Virus record (IMG/VR): IMGVR_UViG_3300022924_000011
Coordinates: 1-40,778 of that record
DNA: 40,778 nucleotides
Source: a virus
Direction: 5' to 3' (one strand)
In this document: positions 1 through 7,516 of the stretch, in pieces
How the letters are laid out: the number at the start of each line of letters is the position of its first letter
How positions within the stretch are numbered: position 1 is the stretch's first letter
The notes under the pieces: generated by a model
The model's input: the letters and a program-made list of their open reading frames with translations, nothing else
What the model was told of the DNA's origin: nothing
The model's database searches: none
Program-made: the position numbers and the translations under genes

Positions 1-127
1 CATTTTTTAATAAAAGGCATCCAAAGTTTAAAATCCTTGCCGATGTAAAACAAATATAGCAGGGTCACAATTACGCACAAAACGTAAAATACCCTGCTAT
101 AAAATTTTTTCAAGGAATAAAAAATAT
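1..127. repeat. Left copy of the 127-bp terminal direct repeat
   Basis: Bases 1-127 are identical to bases 40652-40778. A gene for a four-helix membrane protein reads continuously through the join, so the two copies represent one locus in a circular or terminally redundant molecule. The length 127 equals a common maximum k-mer of de Bruijn assemblers. I therefore read the repeat as an assembly overlap rather than a packaged terminal repeat. The unit length is then 40,651 bp. Confidence 0.95.
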
Positions 128-206
128 CCTGCCATTCGACAAACCACAAAAAAATAGTCATTATCGTAATCGATAAAATTATGTATTCTTTAGTGGTTAG
201 TTTCAT
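1..206 (-). CDS. Four-helix membrane protein, N-terminal part (gene crosses the join)
   Basis: This is the 5' part of a gene that leaves the left edge of the window and continues at the right end (40651 down to 40438). Joined, it encodes 139 aa starting MKLTTKEYIILSITIM. The ATG at 204-206 lies one base after the stop of the upstream gene (TAATATG). Four hydrophobic segments are visible at about residues 8-24, 36-55, 69-88 and 116-134, with a charged end KYKRF. It is the second gene of the operon that ends with the endolysin, so a holin or lysis accessory role is possible. No family is recognised. Using only the right-hand copy would give a false TTG start 31 residues too late. Confidence 0.8.
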   Translation of the reverse strand, partial: MKLTTKEYIILSITIMTIFLWFVEWQDIFYSLKKFYSRVFYVLCVIVTLLYLFYIGKDFKLWMPFIKK

Positions 207-207
207 A

Positions 208-393
208 TTACAGTTTTTTAGGTCTTGGCAAAACGTGGTTTGCTACATCTACCGATGTGTTGTTTACTGAAGGGGATTCTCCTTCATAGATTTTTGCTTC
301 GTAGTCTTTAGAGTGCTGATCAACCATTGATTCAAGGTCAATCAATTCTTGTTCTGTGAATCCAGTGAACACAATGTTAACGTTTTTGGACAT
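208..393 (-). CDS. Small hypothetical protein, first gene of the endolysin operon
   Basis: A 61-aa soluble, acidic protein (MSKNVNIVFTGFTEQEL...) with a proline- and lysine-rich end (PRPKKL). No signal peptide or membrane segment is seen. It begins a leftward series of tightly spaced genes that crosses the genome join and ends at the endolysin. It diverges from the plus-strand lipoprotein gene across about 130 very AT-rich bases. I found no exact TAnnTTTG box on its side; the closest is TACATTTA at 418-425. Function unknown. Confidence 0.7.
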   Translation of the reverse strand: MSKNVNIVFTGFTEQELIDLESMVDQHSKDYEAKIYEGESPSVNNTSVDVANHVLPRPKKL

Positions 394-464
394 TTCAAGT
401 GGTATTTAAGTTAGCCGTAAATGTAAGGAAAAAAAATTAAATAAAAATAATTTATAAAAAGTGC

Positions 465-492
465 TTGTAATTAATTATAATGCTTATATTTG
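465..492 (+). promoter_or_regulatory. Bacteroidota-type promoter for the accessory cluster
   Basis: TTG at 465-467, a 17-nt spacer, then TATATTTG at 485-492. This matches the known Flavobacterium/Bacteroides consensus (TTG, then TAnnTTTG). It lies about 30 bases before the ATG at 523 and would drive the plus-strand cluster up to the terminator near 3.2 kb. The tract at 424-460 just upstream is almost pure A/T. Confidence 0.7.
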
Positions 493-522
493 TTGAAGTA
501 AAAACAATTAAAAATATTTATT

Positions 523-885
523 ATGAAAAAACAAAAATCATTTTTATTAATTTTTTTATCTTCAATCTTTATTTTGTCTTGTCAGGAATCTGAAAACAAA
601 ACAAAAGAATACGAAATTCCTAAGGTTGAAAGGTTCGTTACAGATACTATTGAGGATATAAAAATAGTAAAATCAATTAAAGAGGTAAATGAAACCTCAA
701 CTGGTTATGAGTACAAATATGATTGGCTAAATGGTAAATTCCGACAACAACCTACTGTAAATAGTGAAATGAGATATTATATAGTTTTTACTAATGGTCA
801 AATTGAAGAAACAACTAAAAATAAAGGTATGTTTTATTCTCAAGGAGATACAGTTAAAACTTATAGATATGTTTATTCAAATTAA
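523..885 (+). CDS. Predicted lipoprotein
   Basis: 120 aa. The N-terminus has a Lys-rich start, a hydrophobic stretch and a lipobox (FILSC, Cys20), so it should be exported and lipid-anchored. The mature part is polar with no recognised domain. It is the first gene behind a strong promoter, in a cluster rich in envelope proteins. Phage lipoproteins in such positions can alter the host surface or block superinfection, but that role is only inferred here. Confidence 0.75.
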   Translation: MKKQKSFLLIFLSSIFILSCQESENKTKEYEIPKVERFVTDTIEDIKIVKSIKEVNETSTGYEYKYDWLNGKFRQQPTVNSEMRYYIVFTNGQIEETTKNKGMFYSQGDTVKTYRYVYSN

Positions 886-890
886 AAAAT

Positions 891-1034
891 ATGGCACATA
901 ACGAAAGAAACGCAGGGCGTAAATTAAAGTACGGAGAAAAAAAAGTGAGAGTAGTTAGATACTATCCACCAATTGCTATTCCTGAAATAGACGAAAAGGC
1001 AAATGAAATATTAGAAACATATAAAAAGAAGTAG
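891..1034 (+). CDS. Small basic protein with an NAGRK motif
   Basis: 47 aa (MAHNERNAGRKLKYGEKKV...), below the usual length cut-off. It begins 5 bases after the stop of the lipoprotein gene and ends 2 bases before the next ATG. The basic N-terminal half (AGRKLKYGEKKVRVVRYYPP) followed by a short helix resembles small DNA-binding phage or plasmid proteins. Tight spacing on both sides supports it as a real gene. DNA binding is an inference. Confidence 0.6.
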   Translation: MAHNERNAGRKLKYGEKKVRVVRYYPPIAIPEIDEKANEILETYKKK

Positions 1035-1036
1035 TT

Positions 1037-1360
1037 ATGGAATTAATAAGTATGGTTGAGTTTGTAAAATTAGTGGAAAGAAAATCATTAATTTATCAAT
1101 TGAAAAAGATTAGGAAATATGCTGAATTTTTAGCTACTCCTTTAGATAAAAAAATGTTTATTGGAGAAGATTGTTATTTTGAAGGATTCACTGAAACAGG
1201 AAGAAAACACGTTAATAATAAATTTATTTTCATCGGAATAGATTTTAAATACGGAAGGTACAAAACAGTTGAAGATTTAACAAAAGATGATTTTCAAGGT
1301 CAAAAGGTAAAAATAACAAAATCCGGTATTAAAAAAATCGGAATGCAAAACGTATTATAA
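1037..1360 (+). CDS. Hypothetical protein
   Basis: 107 aa, basic, no signal peptide or membrane segment. The segment KKMFIGEDCYFEGFTETGRK resembles the small early proteins of this phage class that carry an 'IGED.Y' string; the 175-aa protein at 23.7-24.3 kb has HYFIGEDIYLTY. A second ATG five codons in (1052) is a possible alternative start. Function unknown. It sits between the small basic protein and two exported proteins in one operon. Confidence 0.7.
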   Translation: MELISMVEFVKLVERKSLIYQLKKIRKYAEFLATPLDKKMFIGEDCYFEGFTETGRKHVNNKFIFIGIDFKYGRYKTVEDLTKDDFQGQKVKITKSGIKKIGMQNVL

Positions 1361-1362
1361 CT

Positions 1363-1680
1363 ATGAAAAAAATAATACTCGCATTACTATTTACTTCGGT
1401 AGGTTATGCACAAAATAAATCTGATTCATATTTTGAAAAAATAAATGAAGAAAGGATTTTAGAAGCAATAAAATATGAATATTCTTTATGCCCTAAATGT
1501 TATTTGGATTCTTTTAAAATATTCTTTGTTGATTTTGAGATTATGGTGACTTTAGGTAATGAAGAAAAAATAGATTACTACATTAATACTTGGGATAATA
1601 TAAAAATAAAACCTAAAAATTTAAAAGAAAATACAAATTTAAAATTAACTAATTTCATCAAATACAAAATAATAAAATGA
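1363..1680 (+). CDS. Predicted secreted protein
   Basis: 105 aa with a clear Sec signal peptide (MKKIILALLFTSVGYAQ, cleavage after YAQ). The mature part is about 88 aa with one CPKC pair (YEYSLCPKCYLDSF), so it may form a disulfide in the periplasm. It overlaps the following gene by 4 bases (ATGA). Its signal peptide is nearly the same as that of the next gene, which suggests duplication. No family recognised. Confidence 0.7.
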   Translation: MKKIILALLFTSVGYAQNKSDSYFEKINEERILEAIKYEYSLCPKCYLDSFKIFFVDFEIMVTLGNEEKIDYYINTWDNIKIKPKNLKENTNLKLTNFIKYKIIK

Positions 1681-2156
1681 AAAAATTAATACTAATGTTA
1701 TTATTAACTTCATCAGGTTATGCACAGGTTGAATTTAATAAATTGGAATATTTTACGGCTTCGGTAATTGCCGATCCTTATGCTTCGGCAAAAGAAAAAG
1801 GCTTGCTTATAGGCGCGGAAATAGAATACGTTGGACTTGTTTACACTCGTGTAGGCATAACGCACTTCTCAAAGCTTAAAGACGGTTATACGGATGCTAT
1901 CGTAGGCATAGGAATAAACTTAACTTCTGGTTATTTCGGAGAGGTAAGATATTACGCTGGTGGCAGAATCGGAGTTATAAAAAGACAGGCGACTAACGCA
2001 ACGGCCGGAGGTGAAGCGGGAATTGACTTCAAGCTAAACGAAACTTTCTTTGTTGGAGTTCGTGGCACATTGGATTACCGAAGCGACCAGGAGTTTTACG
2101 ATGGAGAAAACGGAATGATTCCAAGTGGTTTTATTAGAGTAGGATTTAAATTTTAG
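1677..2156 (+). CDS. Small outer-membrane beta-barrel protein
   Basis: 159 aa. Signal peptide MKKLILMLLLTSSGYAQ, then alternating polar/hydrophobic strands rich in Gly and aromatics, ending GFIRVGFKF. A terminal Phe after alternating hydrophobics is the usual beta-signal for outer-membrane insertion. About 140 mature residues would suit an eight-strand barrel. The coding DNA from about 1740 on is visibly richer in G+C than its neighbours, which hints at a different source. A phage-encoded surface barrel could mask a receptor or block superinfection (inference). Confidence 0.7.
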   Translation: MKKLILMLLLTSSGYAQVEFNKLEYFTASVIADPYASAKEKGLLIGAEIEYVGLVYTRVGITHFSKLKDGYTDAIVGIGINLTSGYFGEVRYYAGGRIGVIKRQATNATAGGEAGIDFKLNETFFVGVRGTLDYRSDQEFYDGENGMIPSGFIRVGFKF

Positions 2157-2160
2157 AGTT

Positions 2161-2370
2161 ATGGAAACAACATTTAGTTTAAAGAAATTCTTAACATTTA
2201 TTTTTATATTTAATATATTAGTTTATTTGGGATGGAGTTTTGTTGAATTTTCTTTTTACGAGCCAATATACCAAACATTTAAGACGACAACATCAAGAGG
2301 AATGTACTTAGTTTTTTTGCTTGTAATTTGTGTTTTTGGAACTCCTTACTATCTACCTTTTAAATCATAA
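2161..2370 (+). CDS. Two-helix membrane protein
   Basis: 69 aa with two hydrophobic segments (about residues 10-27 and 47-65). It follows the beta-barrel gene by 4 bases and precedes another tiny membrane gene. No family recognised. Confidence 0.6.
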   Translation: METTFSLKKFLTFIFIFNILVYLGWSFVEFSFYEPIYQTFKTTTSRGMYLVFLLVICVFGTPYYLPFKS

Positions 2371-2373
2371 ATT

Positions 2374-2490
2374 ATGACAAACGAAGAAATAGACAGACTA
2401 AACGAGCCATTATTTAGATTTGGTTGCTGTTGTATAGTATTTATCGGAATCGCTTTTGTTATAGCGGTGGGTTGGTTTCTTAATTTATAA
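2374..2490 (+). CDS. Tiny single-helix membrane protein
   Basis: 38 aa (MTNEEIDRLNEPLFRFGCCC...) with three consecutive cysteines followed by one strong membrane helix (IVFIGIAFVIAVGWFL). It begins 3 bases after the previous stop. Position and composition support a real gene, but its function is unknown. Confidence 0.5.
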   Translation: MTNEEIDRLNEPLFRFGCCCIVFIGIAFVIAVGWFLNL

Positions 2491-2500
2491 ATTATTTTTT

Positions 2501-2992
2501 ATGACTGATAAAGAAAAAAAAGCAGAATATGATAAAATTTATAGGCTTAAAAATAAAGAATCTATAAAAATAAAAAAAGCTTTGTTTGCTAAATCAGAAG
2601 CAGGAAGGCTAATTCAAAAAAGGCAAAGAGAAAAAAGAGGGCAAAAATATCAAAATGAATATTGTAAAAAACCAGAACAGAGGCAAAAGGAAAGATTAAG
2701 AAGGTATAAGAGAAATGGAACATTAGGAGTTTTAAAATTTTGTATAGTTTGTGAATCAGAAAAACCAATTTTAGATTTTAGAGGTTCAAGAATTTATGAA
2801 GATGGAAGGTATCATCTTTGTGTAGGTTGCGAATTAAATCATCAAAAAGAACTTGGAGTAACAACAAAGGGAATTATTCAAGCTATTATCGTAAGATGCA
2901 ATTACAGATTAACAAGACAGGACGTTGCAAAACATCCTTATTTTATAGAAGCAAATAAATATTTAATCACTTTAAAAAAGTTAGTACAATGA
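2501..2992 (+). CDS. Cys-rich zinc-finger protein, possibly a degenerate HNH-type protein
   Basis: 163 aa. The first 75 residues are highly basic and helical. They are followed by two Cys pairs (CIVC at about 82-85 and CVGC at about 107-110) and then NHQKELG. This layout resembles phage HNH or recombination endonuclease VII-like proteins, where two CxxC knuckles hold one zinc. I do not see a full catalytic HNH set, so nuclease activity is doubtful. It overlaps the next gene by 4 bases (ATGA). Confidence 0.65.
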   Translation: MTDKEKKAEYDKIYRLKNKESIKIKKALFAKSEAGRLIQKRQREKRGQKYQNEYCKKPEQRQKERLRRYKRNGTLGVLKFCIVCESEKPILDFRGSRIYEDGRYHLCVGCELNHQKELGVTTKGIIQAIIVRCNYRLTRQDVAKHPYFIEANKYLITLKKLVQ

Positions 2993-3183
2993 AAAATGTT
3001 AAAGAATTACGTGATGCCTTAGTAGATGTTTTTGAAAAGGTAAAAAGTGGAGATATGGACACCACACAAGGAAAAACGTTAGTAGCAACTAGCAACGCAA
3101 TGTTAAAGTCTGCTCAATTAGAATTAGAACATTCTAAAATGATTGGAAAATCAAAAGAAATTAAATTCTTAAAAACAGAATAA
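2989..3183 (+). CDS. Small conserved phage helical protein
   Basis: 64 aa, helical (KELRDALVDVFEKVKSGDMD...TSNAMLKSAQLELEHSK...EIKFL). The pattern resembles a small family often found in phages and prophages, with a 'RDAL..VF..VK.G' start and an 'EIPFL'-like end, of unknown function. It is the last gene of the plus-strand cluster; the terminator begins a few bases after its stop. Confidence 0.65.
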   Translation: MKNVKELRDALVDVFEKVKSGDMDTTQGKTLVATSNAMLKSAQLELEHSKMIGKSKEIKFLKTE

Positions 3184-3187
3184 AAAC

Positions 3188-3218
3188 AAAAAACGCCCTC
3201 AATTAGAAGGCGTTTTTT
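3188..3218. terminator. Bidirectional Rho-independent terminator
   Basis: Stem AAAAAACGCC (3188-3197) pairs with GGCGTTTTTT (3209-3218) around an 11-nt loop, with T-runs outside on both strands. It ends the plus-strand accessory cluster. It also lies immediately after the stop of the leftward holin-like ORF, so it closes both converging transcripts. Confidence 0.85.
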
Positions 3219-3427
3219 TATTTTTTACTTAAATCTGATATGGTTTCGTCTTTCACGTTAGAGCTTTTAGAACTCCCGAAAAGATAGCCTACTACTATCG
3301 GCATAAGGTTATTAATCTGCTGTGATTCGCTTTCAGATACTTCAACAAAAGATATGATTATATAACCGCCCAATATTACTATAACGGAAATAACATTCTG
3401 TATCTTGAAGTTATTCAGGAATTTAAT
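3218..3427 (-). CDS. Holin-like two-helix protein with apparent AUU start
   Basis: An open frame of 69 codons with no ATG, GTG or TTG near its beginning. Read from ATT at 3425-3427 it gives (M)KFLNNFKIQNVISVIVILG... with two membrane segments (about 12-28 and 41-51), then FGSSKSSNVKDE and KK at the end. The shape (short N-terminus, helix, acidic turn, helix, 'VGYLFGSSK', charged tail) is typical of small membrane proteins at the end of late operons in Bacteroidota phages. The ATT overlaps the stop of the upstream coiled-coil gene, which suits translational coupling. A CTG three codons later is the alternative. Holin function is inferred. Confidence 0.6.
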   Translation of the reverse strand: MKFLNNFKIQNVISVIVILGGYIIISFVEVSESESQQINNLMPIVVGYLFGSSKSSNVKDETISDLSKK

Positions 3428-3860
3428 CGGTTACAGGAATGTTATTGATGAGTTCTTGATTTGCCTTATTCACTTCTACCAACTGCTTATTAGACCTTTC
3501 TAATTCATCTTTTAGTTGCTCGATTTCCGTTTTAGCTTCATCTAATAAACTTGAAGTTTCAGCTAATTTGTCTTTAGTAGATTTCAATTCTGATTCAAGC
3601 GCTTTGTTTACATCTTGCAATTGGTTTACATTTAAGATAAGCTGATTGTTTATTCCCTCAACAACTTCTGATAAATCCATAACCGTAGGGGAATCTTCAA
3701 TTCCAAAATCAACCGGCATTGTATCAAAAGTCTTTTCTCCAAATAACACACCATTTTCAAAAACCTGCTCTTTATACGAATAATCGCAACCCTGTATTTC
3801 TCCGTTTGACTTCCAAGCAATTCTAAATTGCTGTGGTACTGTTTTTTTACTAAAGTTCAT
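3423..3860 (-). CDS. Coiled-coil protein, probable fibre-associated or assembly protein
   Basis: 145 aa. The N-terminal half is a compact domain (FRIAWKSNGEIQGCDYSYKEQ...). Residues 70-140 form a long heptad-rich coiled coil (LKSTKDKLAETSSLLDEAKT...), which usually means a trimeric or dimeric rod. It directly follows the two fibre genes in the transcript, so a role in fibre assembly or as a fibre component is likely. No specific family is recognised. Confidence 0.65.
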   Translation of the reverse strand: MNFSKKTVPQQFRIAWKSNGEIQGCDYSYKEQVFENGVLFGEKTFDTMPVDFGIEDSPTVMDLSEVVEGINNQLILNVNQLQDVNKALESELKSTKDKLAETSSLLDEAKTEIEQLKDELERSNKQLVEVNKANQELINNIPVTD

Positions 3861-3862
3861 AA

Positions 3863-4855
3863 TTATAAATTTATTTCTGTTCCTGTTACATAAGTTACTG
3901 TTCCTGTTCCAACGGTTGCCGTTCTTATTCTTGCCAAGGCGTTTGTCGGTATAACTCCAACTAATGTTCCTGTCTGTGCGTTAGTCAATTGAACGGTTAC
4001 CGTTAACCCCACGCCGCTTGAATTTCCTACTTGTGATGGATTTAGCCAAGTAGTACCACCATTAATTGAATACTCTAAAAAAGCCGTTGCCGTTGATGTT
4101 CCAATCAAAAGTGGATTTGTTACTTGGCACGTAACCGAATAAGACACTATTGTGTTGCGTATAGAAGAAGGTGTAAAGTTAGTATTTAATGGTCTTGTAG
4201 CAATTGAAATTACAGGCTGTGGTAATGTGAAATTTGGATAAGTACCCGTAGCGCCATTTATAATGACTGTCTGGTCGGGAAGCGTATTAGAAATTACATT
4301 TGAAGCTATTGAAATACCTGGTCCTGATGTATAAGTATTTTGTGGAATTACAACGCTATTTCCTGATGAAATGCTCAAATTATTTCCTAAAATGCTCAAG
4401 GTTTGTAATTCATTGGTTATGCTTCCATCAATTTCTGTTGTCAAATATCCTGCGCCATTAGTCAGTTGATTATTGTTTGTGGGTATCGTTGGCTTTCCTG
4501 TTATTTCCGCATAAGTTGGCACGTATGACAAAGGCTTAAATCTTGCATCCGATTGAATTTTACTATAAGTGAATCCTGAATTTTCAGTAACGAAATAATT
4601 CCAACCCGAACCGTTGTTATATTCCGGCAATTGTGTTGTTGAATTAACTTGTATCCTTCCTATTAATGGTGTAGCCGTATTTGATATTGCGTGACCCCTT
4701 ACAGGAACTATCAAAATACTGTCCATTTTCCATCCATTTCTATGAGTATTCAATGTACTTGTATTTCCTGAAACATTAAACACTGTTTGTGATTGCAAAT
4801 TAAAAGCTGTTAGTAGGAAGAAAACGATAATCTTAATTGTTAGTTTGTTTCTCAT
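3863..4855 (-). CDS. Tail-fibre-like protein with Sec signal peptide
   Basis: 330 aa. It begins with a convincing signal peptide (MRNKLTIKIIVFFLLTAFNL, then QSQ). The region TYAEITGKPTIPTNNNQLTN (about 114-133) is the type of spacer repeat seen in many Bacteroidota phage fibres. It is followed by Ser/Thr/Gly-rich beta-strand sequence up to the end. The spacer suggests a trimeric adhesin. A signal peptide is unexpected for a virion fibre assembled in the cytoplasm, so the protein may be exported in infected cells, or the hydrophobic N-terminus may serve in assembly. It lies between the large fibre and the coiled-coil gene. Confidence 0.7.
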   Translation of the reverse strand: MRNKLTIKIIVFFLLTAFNLQSQTVFNVSGNTSTLNTHRNGWKMDSILIVPVRGHAISNTATPLIGRIQVNSTTQLPEYNNGSGWNYFVTENSGFTYSKIQSDARFKPLSYVPTYAEITGKPTIPTNNNQLTNGAGYLTTEIDGSITNELQTLSILGNNLSISSGNSVVIPQNTYTSGPGISIASNVISNTLPDQTVIINGATGTYPNFTLPQPVISIATRPLNTNFTPSSIRNTIVSYSVTCQVTNPLLIGTSTATAFLEYSINGGTTWLNPSQVGNSSGVGLTVTVQLTNAQTGTLVGVIPTNALARIRTATVGTGTVTYVTGTEINL

Positions 4856-4860
4856 TATTT

Positions 4861-6885
4861 TTAGTTTTTGTTGAAATATACAGTTATTAAATCCGTAGCC
4901 ATTACAGCCATTGTAATAGTTCCTGTGGTTGAATTAAATGTGAATGGTCCTTGCGTAATATCTCCATTCAATACCACCATCGATATATTTGTTGCACCTA
5001 TAAGGGCATTGTTTTGATAAGTAGCCGAAGGAGAAGATATTGTTGCATTTATAGACCTTGCCGTTTCTATTGCATTATACACCTCCCAACCCGAAGCGCC
5101 TCCTACCTTAATCTTATTTATAGAAGTATTAAAATACATTGCGCCCTGTTCGTAAGCAGGTTCTGTCCCTGTCGTATATTTTGCTAGTCCTAACAATCCT
5201 GTCATATTACCGCCAGACTTAAGAACTACATTATCAGTTATTGCCAAGAATACCCAAGAACTCCAAGTACCACTCTGCTGTTTTCTTGACGCTATATTTC
5301 CACCAACAATATTAAAAGCTATCTGTGCGCATTCGTCAGGAGCAAAACGAAATGTTTGAACTGTTCCGAAATCGAAAGGTCTGTTTGCTGTAGAATCTGT
5401 AAACCTTCTGATGCAGGACAATTCAATAGCGTTCAAATCAGTAGAAAGTATTCCTGTGCCTTGCTCCCAGCCTGATATAGATTTGTGAACTGTATCAGCA
5501 TCATTTGCTTTTAATGCTAATCCTGCCGTATAAAAAGTATAGTCTATCAATTCCCTGCCTGTAAACCCTGAAGATACTCCTGCCTTATATGCTAATTTTA
5601 AAGACAGTCCTAAAGTATTTGCATCCTGTCTTACAATTGCCGTAGTGCCACCGAAATTAATCCCGTGAATGTTGTCGGAAGGAACTTGAACATTGGCTAT
5701 CGCCACAAGGTCACCTCCCCTGATATTTCCGTTGGTATCAAATCCGTATAAAGAAGGATTAGATAAAATTTGCTTAATAAATTGAGTCATATTGTTTGAC
5801 GAAGCGACTGCGACCTGATCTAACGTTGGAACACTGCTCAACCCTGAAATATTATAGCTAATTAATTCCATCGTATTTGAAAACCTCTTGAAACAGGCAA
5901 CTGAACCGACTGCCATAGTGAAATTTCCAGCCGTTGGGAATTTAAAAGGCATCAGGTTGAAATCATCTATATTGGCGTTTAAATCAAATGGCGTTGTCGA
6001 GCCGTTCTTTATCCAAATCAACTGACCATCATATTCTAATGTATTTGGGAGTCCTGTTGTCTGAACTCCGTCAATAGATACCAAAGCATTATTGACTATG
6101 TTATAAGCGTTAGTGAAGTCTGTAATAGTCAAAAAAGTATTGCTACCTGTGATGTTTTTAGTCGTCCAGCCGAATGATTTTTTTGTGATGTAGTCAGAGC
6201 CTACAGGTGCAGGATCTGAAATATTATCTTCATAAATATTTATTGAGGTCAAAAGCAAAGAACCTATAGGCGTTTCAGGTTGCAATGCGCTTCCTTCTCC
6301 TGCGCTTTCCTGTCCCTGTATTAGTTCAAATCCATCCCCTGAAGTCACTATAATATCTACCCTGCTCTGTCCTGTTTCTGCATCTTCTATTATAAAATCC
6401 TGTGAAGCGTTATTTGAATTTAATACATCGTCAATAATCCAAGAATACCCTGTGCTTACGTTTATTTCATTGCCTACCTTTGTAATTTCTCCATACGTAA
6501 CAAACCTATCGTCTTCTGTATTTTGCTTATTCCATCTTATGCCATTGAACTGCCATAGATACAAAGGGTCTCCGTTAATGTCCTCTTGTATGTAAAAGTC
6601 TGCAGTGTTGTAATTTGCAGGAGGCACGTCATTTGGATTTTCAATACCTGAATGCAGTTTTACAGAATCAGAATCTATATCTTGGAATTGCTGTATTACG
6701 CTATTTATTGCATTGACTAAATTAGATGTATCAGTACTCGCCAAATCATCTAAATCTCCCGTAATATCATTAATCTGATTTACCATAGCGTCCAAAACGG
6801 GATTAAGCACGTTAGCTGTAATCTCATTGTTCCCGTTAGGGTATATATTTTCAGTGATTAGCTGAATTAGTTCTTCTCTACTCAT
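4861..6885 (-). CDS. Large tail fibre / receptor-binding protein
   Basis: 674 aa from ATG 6883-6885 (MSREELIQLITENIYP...). A longer frame to 6960 would overlap the upstream gene by more than 80 bases and begin with an implausible Ile/Leu-rich stretch, so I reject it; the chosen start overlaps by 8 bases. Residues 1-70 look like a helical attachment region. A segment around residues 460-560 (ISGWEQGTGIL... FRFAPDECAQIAF... GTWSSWVFLA) resembles the 'pyocin knob' domain. Near the C-terminus, AMYFNTSINKIKVGGASGWE is a typical fibre tip-proximal segment. It probably mediates host adsorption. Confidence 0.8.
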   Translation of the reverse strand: MSREELIQLITENIYPNGNNEITANVLNPVLDAMVNQINDITGDLDDLASTDTSNLVNAINSVIQQFQDIDSDSVKLHSGIENPNDVPPANYNTADFYIQEDINGDPLYLWQFNGIRWNKQNTEDDRFVTYGEITKVGNEINVSTGYSWIIDDVLNSNNASQDFIIEDAETGQSRVDIIVTSGDGFELIQGQESAGEGSALQPETPIGSLLLTSINIYEDNISDPAPVGSDYITKKSFGWTTKNITGSNTFLTITDFTNAYNIVNNALVSIDGVQTTGLPNTLEYDGQLIWIKNGSTTPFDLNANIDDFNLMPFKFPTAGNFTMAVGSVACFKRFSNTMELISYNISGLSSVPTLDQVAVASSNNMTQFIKQILSNPSLYGFDTNGNIRGGDLVAIANVQVPSDNIHGINFGGTTAIVRQDANTLGLSLKLAYKAGVSSGFTGRELIDYTFYTAGLALKANDADTVHKSISGWEQGTGILSTDLNAIELSCIRRFTDSTANRPFDFGTVQTFRFAPDECAQIAFNIVGGNIASRKQQSGTWSSWVFLAITDNVVLKSGGNMTGLLGLAKYTTGTEPAYEQGAMYFNTSINKIKVGGASGWEVYNAIETARSINATISSPSATYQNNALIGATNISMVVLNGDITQGPFTFNSTTGTITMAVMATDLITVYFNKN

Positions 6886-7516
6886 TATCAAAGTCGTTAT
6901 TAAAGTCGTTATTAAAATCTCCGTTTTCAAAGAAAGGAATATCTGAAAAATTATTGTCAAAATCAGCTATCTCGTTTCCGTCAACAGAGCTTATGTAAAC
7001 AAAAGGGTGGTAATTTTCTAAAGAATCTGGCAGACTCTTTAATTGTATTACTGAACCTCCGCCTCCATTCATAGGATCGTAAGTATAACCTGATGTAGAA
7101 AGTCCAAATTCAAAACCAAATATTTTGACTGTTCCATCATAAAATTGAAGCGCAGCGAAGTAATCCCCATTGTCTAATTGTTCCAATAAGCATTCAGTCT
7201 GCTCATCTACTCCGCTTACAATTATAGTAACGTTATGTAGGTATTGAGCTATGCCTTCCTGTACTGTCTTTTCTGAATTGGCAAATATTGAAGAAGCATT
7301 TTCATTTATTGAAAACCGATATCCGGTCTTTGATTCCATAAGGTTAAATAAAACCCTATGCCTGCAAGTATATTCATCTTCTAATGAAACATTGCTTAAA
7401 AGTACACGCTTGTTTAATAAATCGTCCCGGTTTACCAAAACAACCTGCTGATAGTATTTATTGTTTCTTGGAGGGCAGTCGTTGTTCTGCCCCTGTCTTA
7501 ATTTTTGGCAGGTCAT
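6878..7516 (-). CDS. Structural protein, paralogue of the 198-aa protein at 9.8-10.4 kb
   Basis: 212 aa. It aligns by eye with the 198-aa protein two genes beyond the portal. Both start with C-x10-C and share KYYQQVVLVNRDDLL / KYAQQIVIINKNDID, a central HNV motif, ALQF.D / AMQFGD, and GGGGSV / GGGGSI followed by FVYIS / LVYKS. Its extra C-terminus is a short repeat (DFNNDFNNDFDNE) from a 12-base tandem repeat in the DNA (about 6892-6916). It lies between the head-tail adaptor and the fibre gene. A tail-tube-like or decoration role is inferred. Confidence 0.7.
   Translation of the reverse strand: MTCQKLRQGQNNDCPPRNNKYYQQVVLVNRDDLLNKRVLLSNVSLEDEYTCRHRVLFNLMESKTGYRFSINENASSIFANSEKTVQEGIAQYLHNVTIIVSGVDEQTECLLEQLDNGDYFAALQFYDGTVKIFGFEFGLSTSGYTYDPMNGGGGSVIQLKSLPDSLENYHPFVYISSVDGNEIADFDNNFSDIPFFENGDFNNDFNNDFDNE

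Noticed and set aside
394-425. Promoter TACATTTA for the endolysin operon
   Set aside because: One base off the consensus and without an upstream TTG; mentioned only as the closest match.
6886-6960. Upstream extension of the large fibre gene to 6960
   Set aside because: It overlaps the previous gene by more than 80 bases and encodes an Ile/Leu/Thr run from the tandem repeat; the ATG at 6885 gives a normal 8-base overlap.
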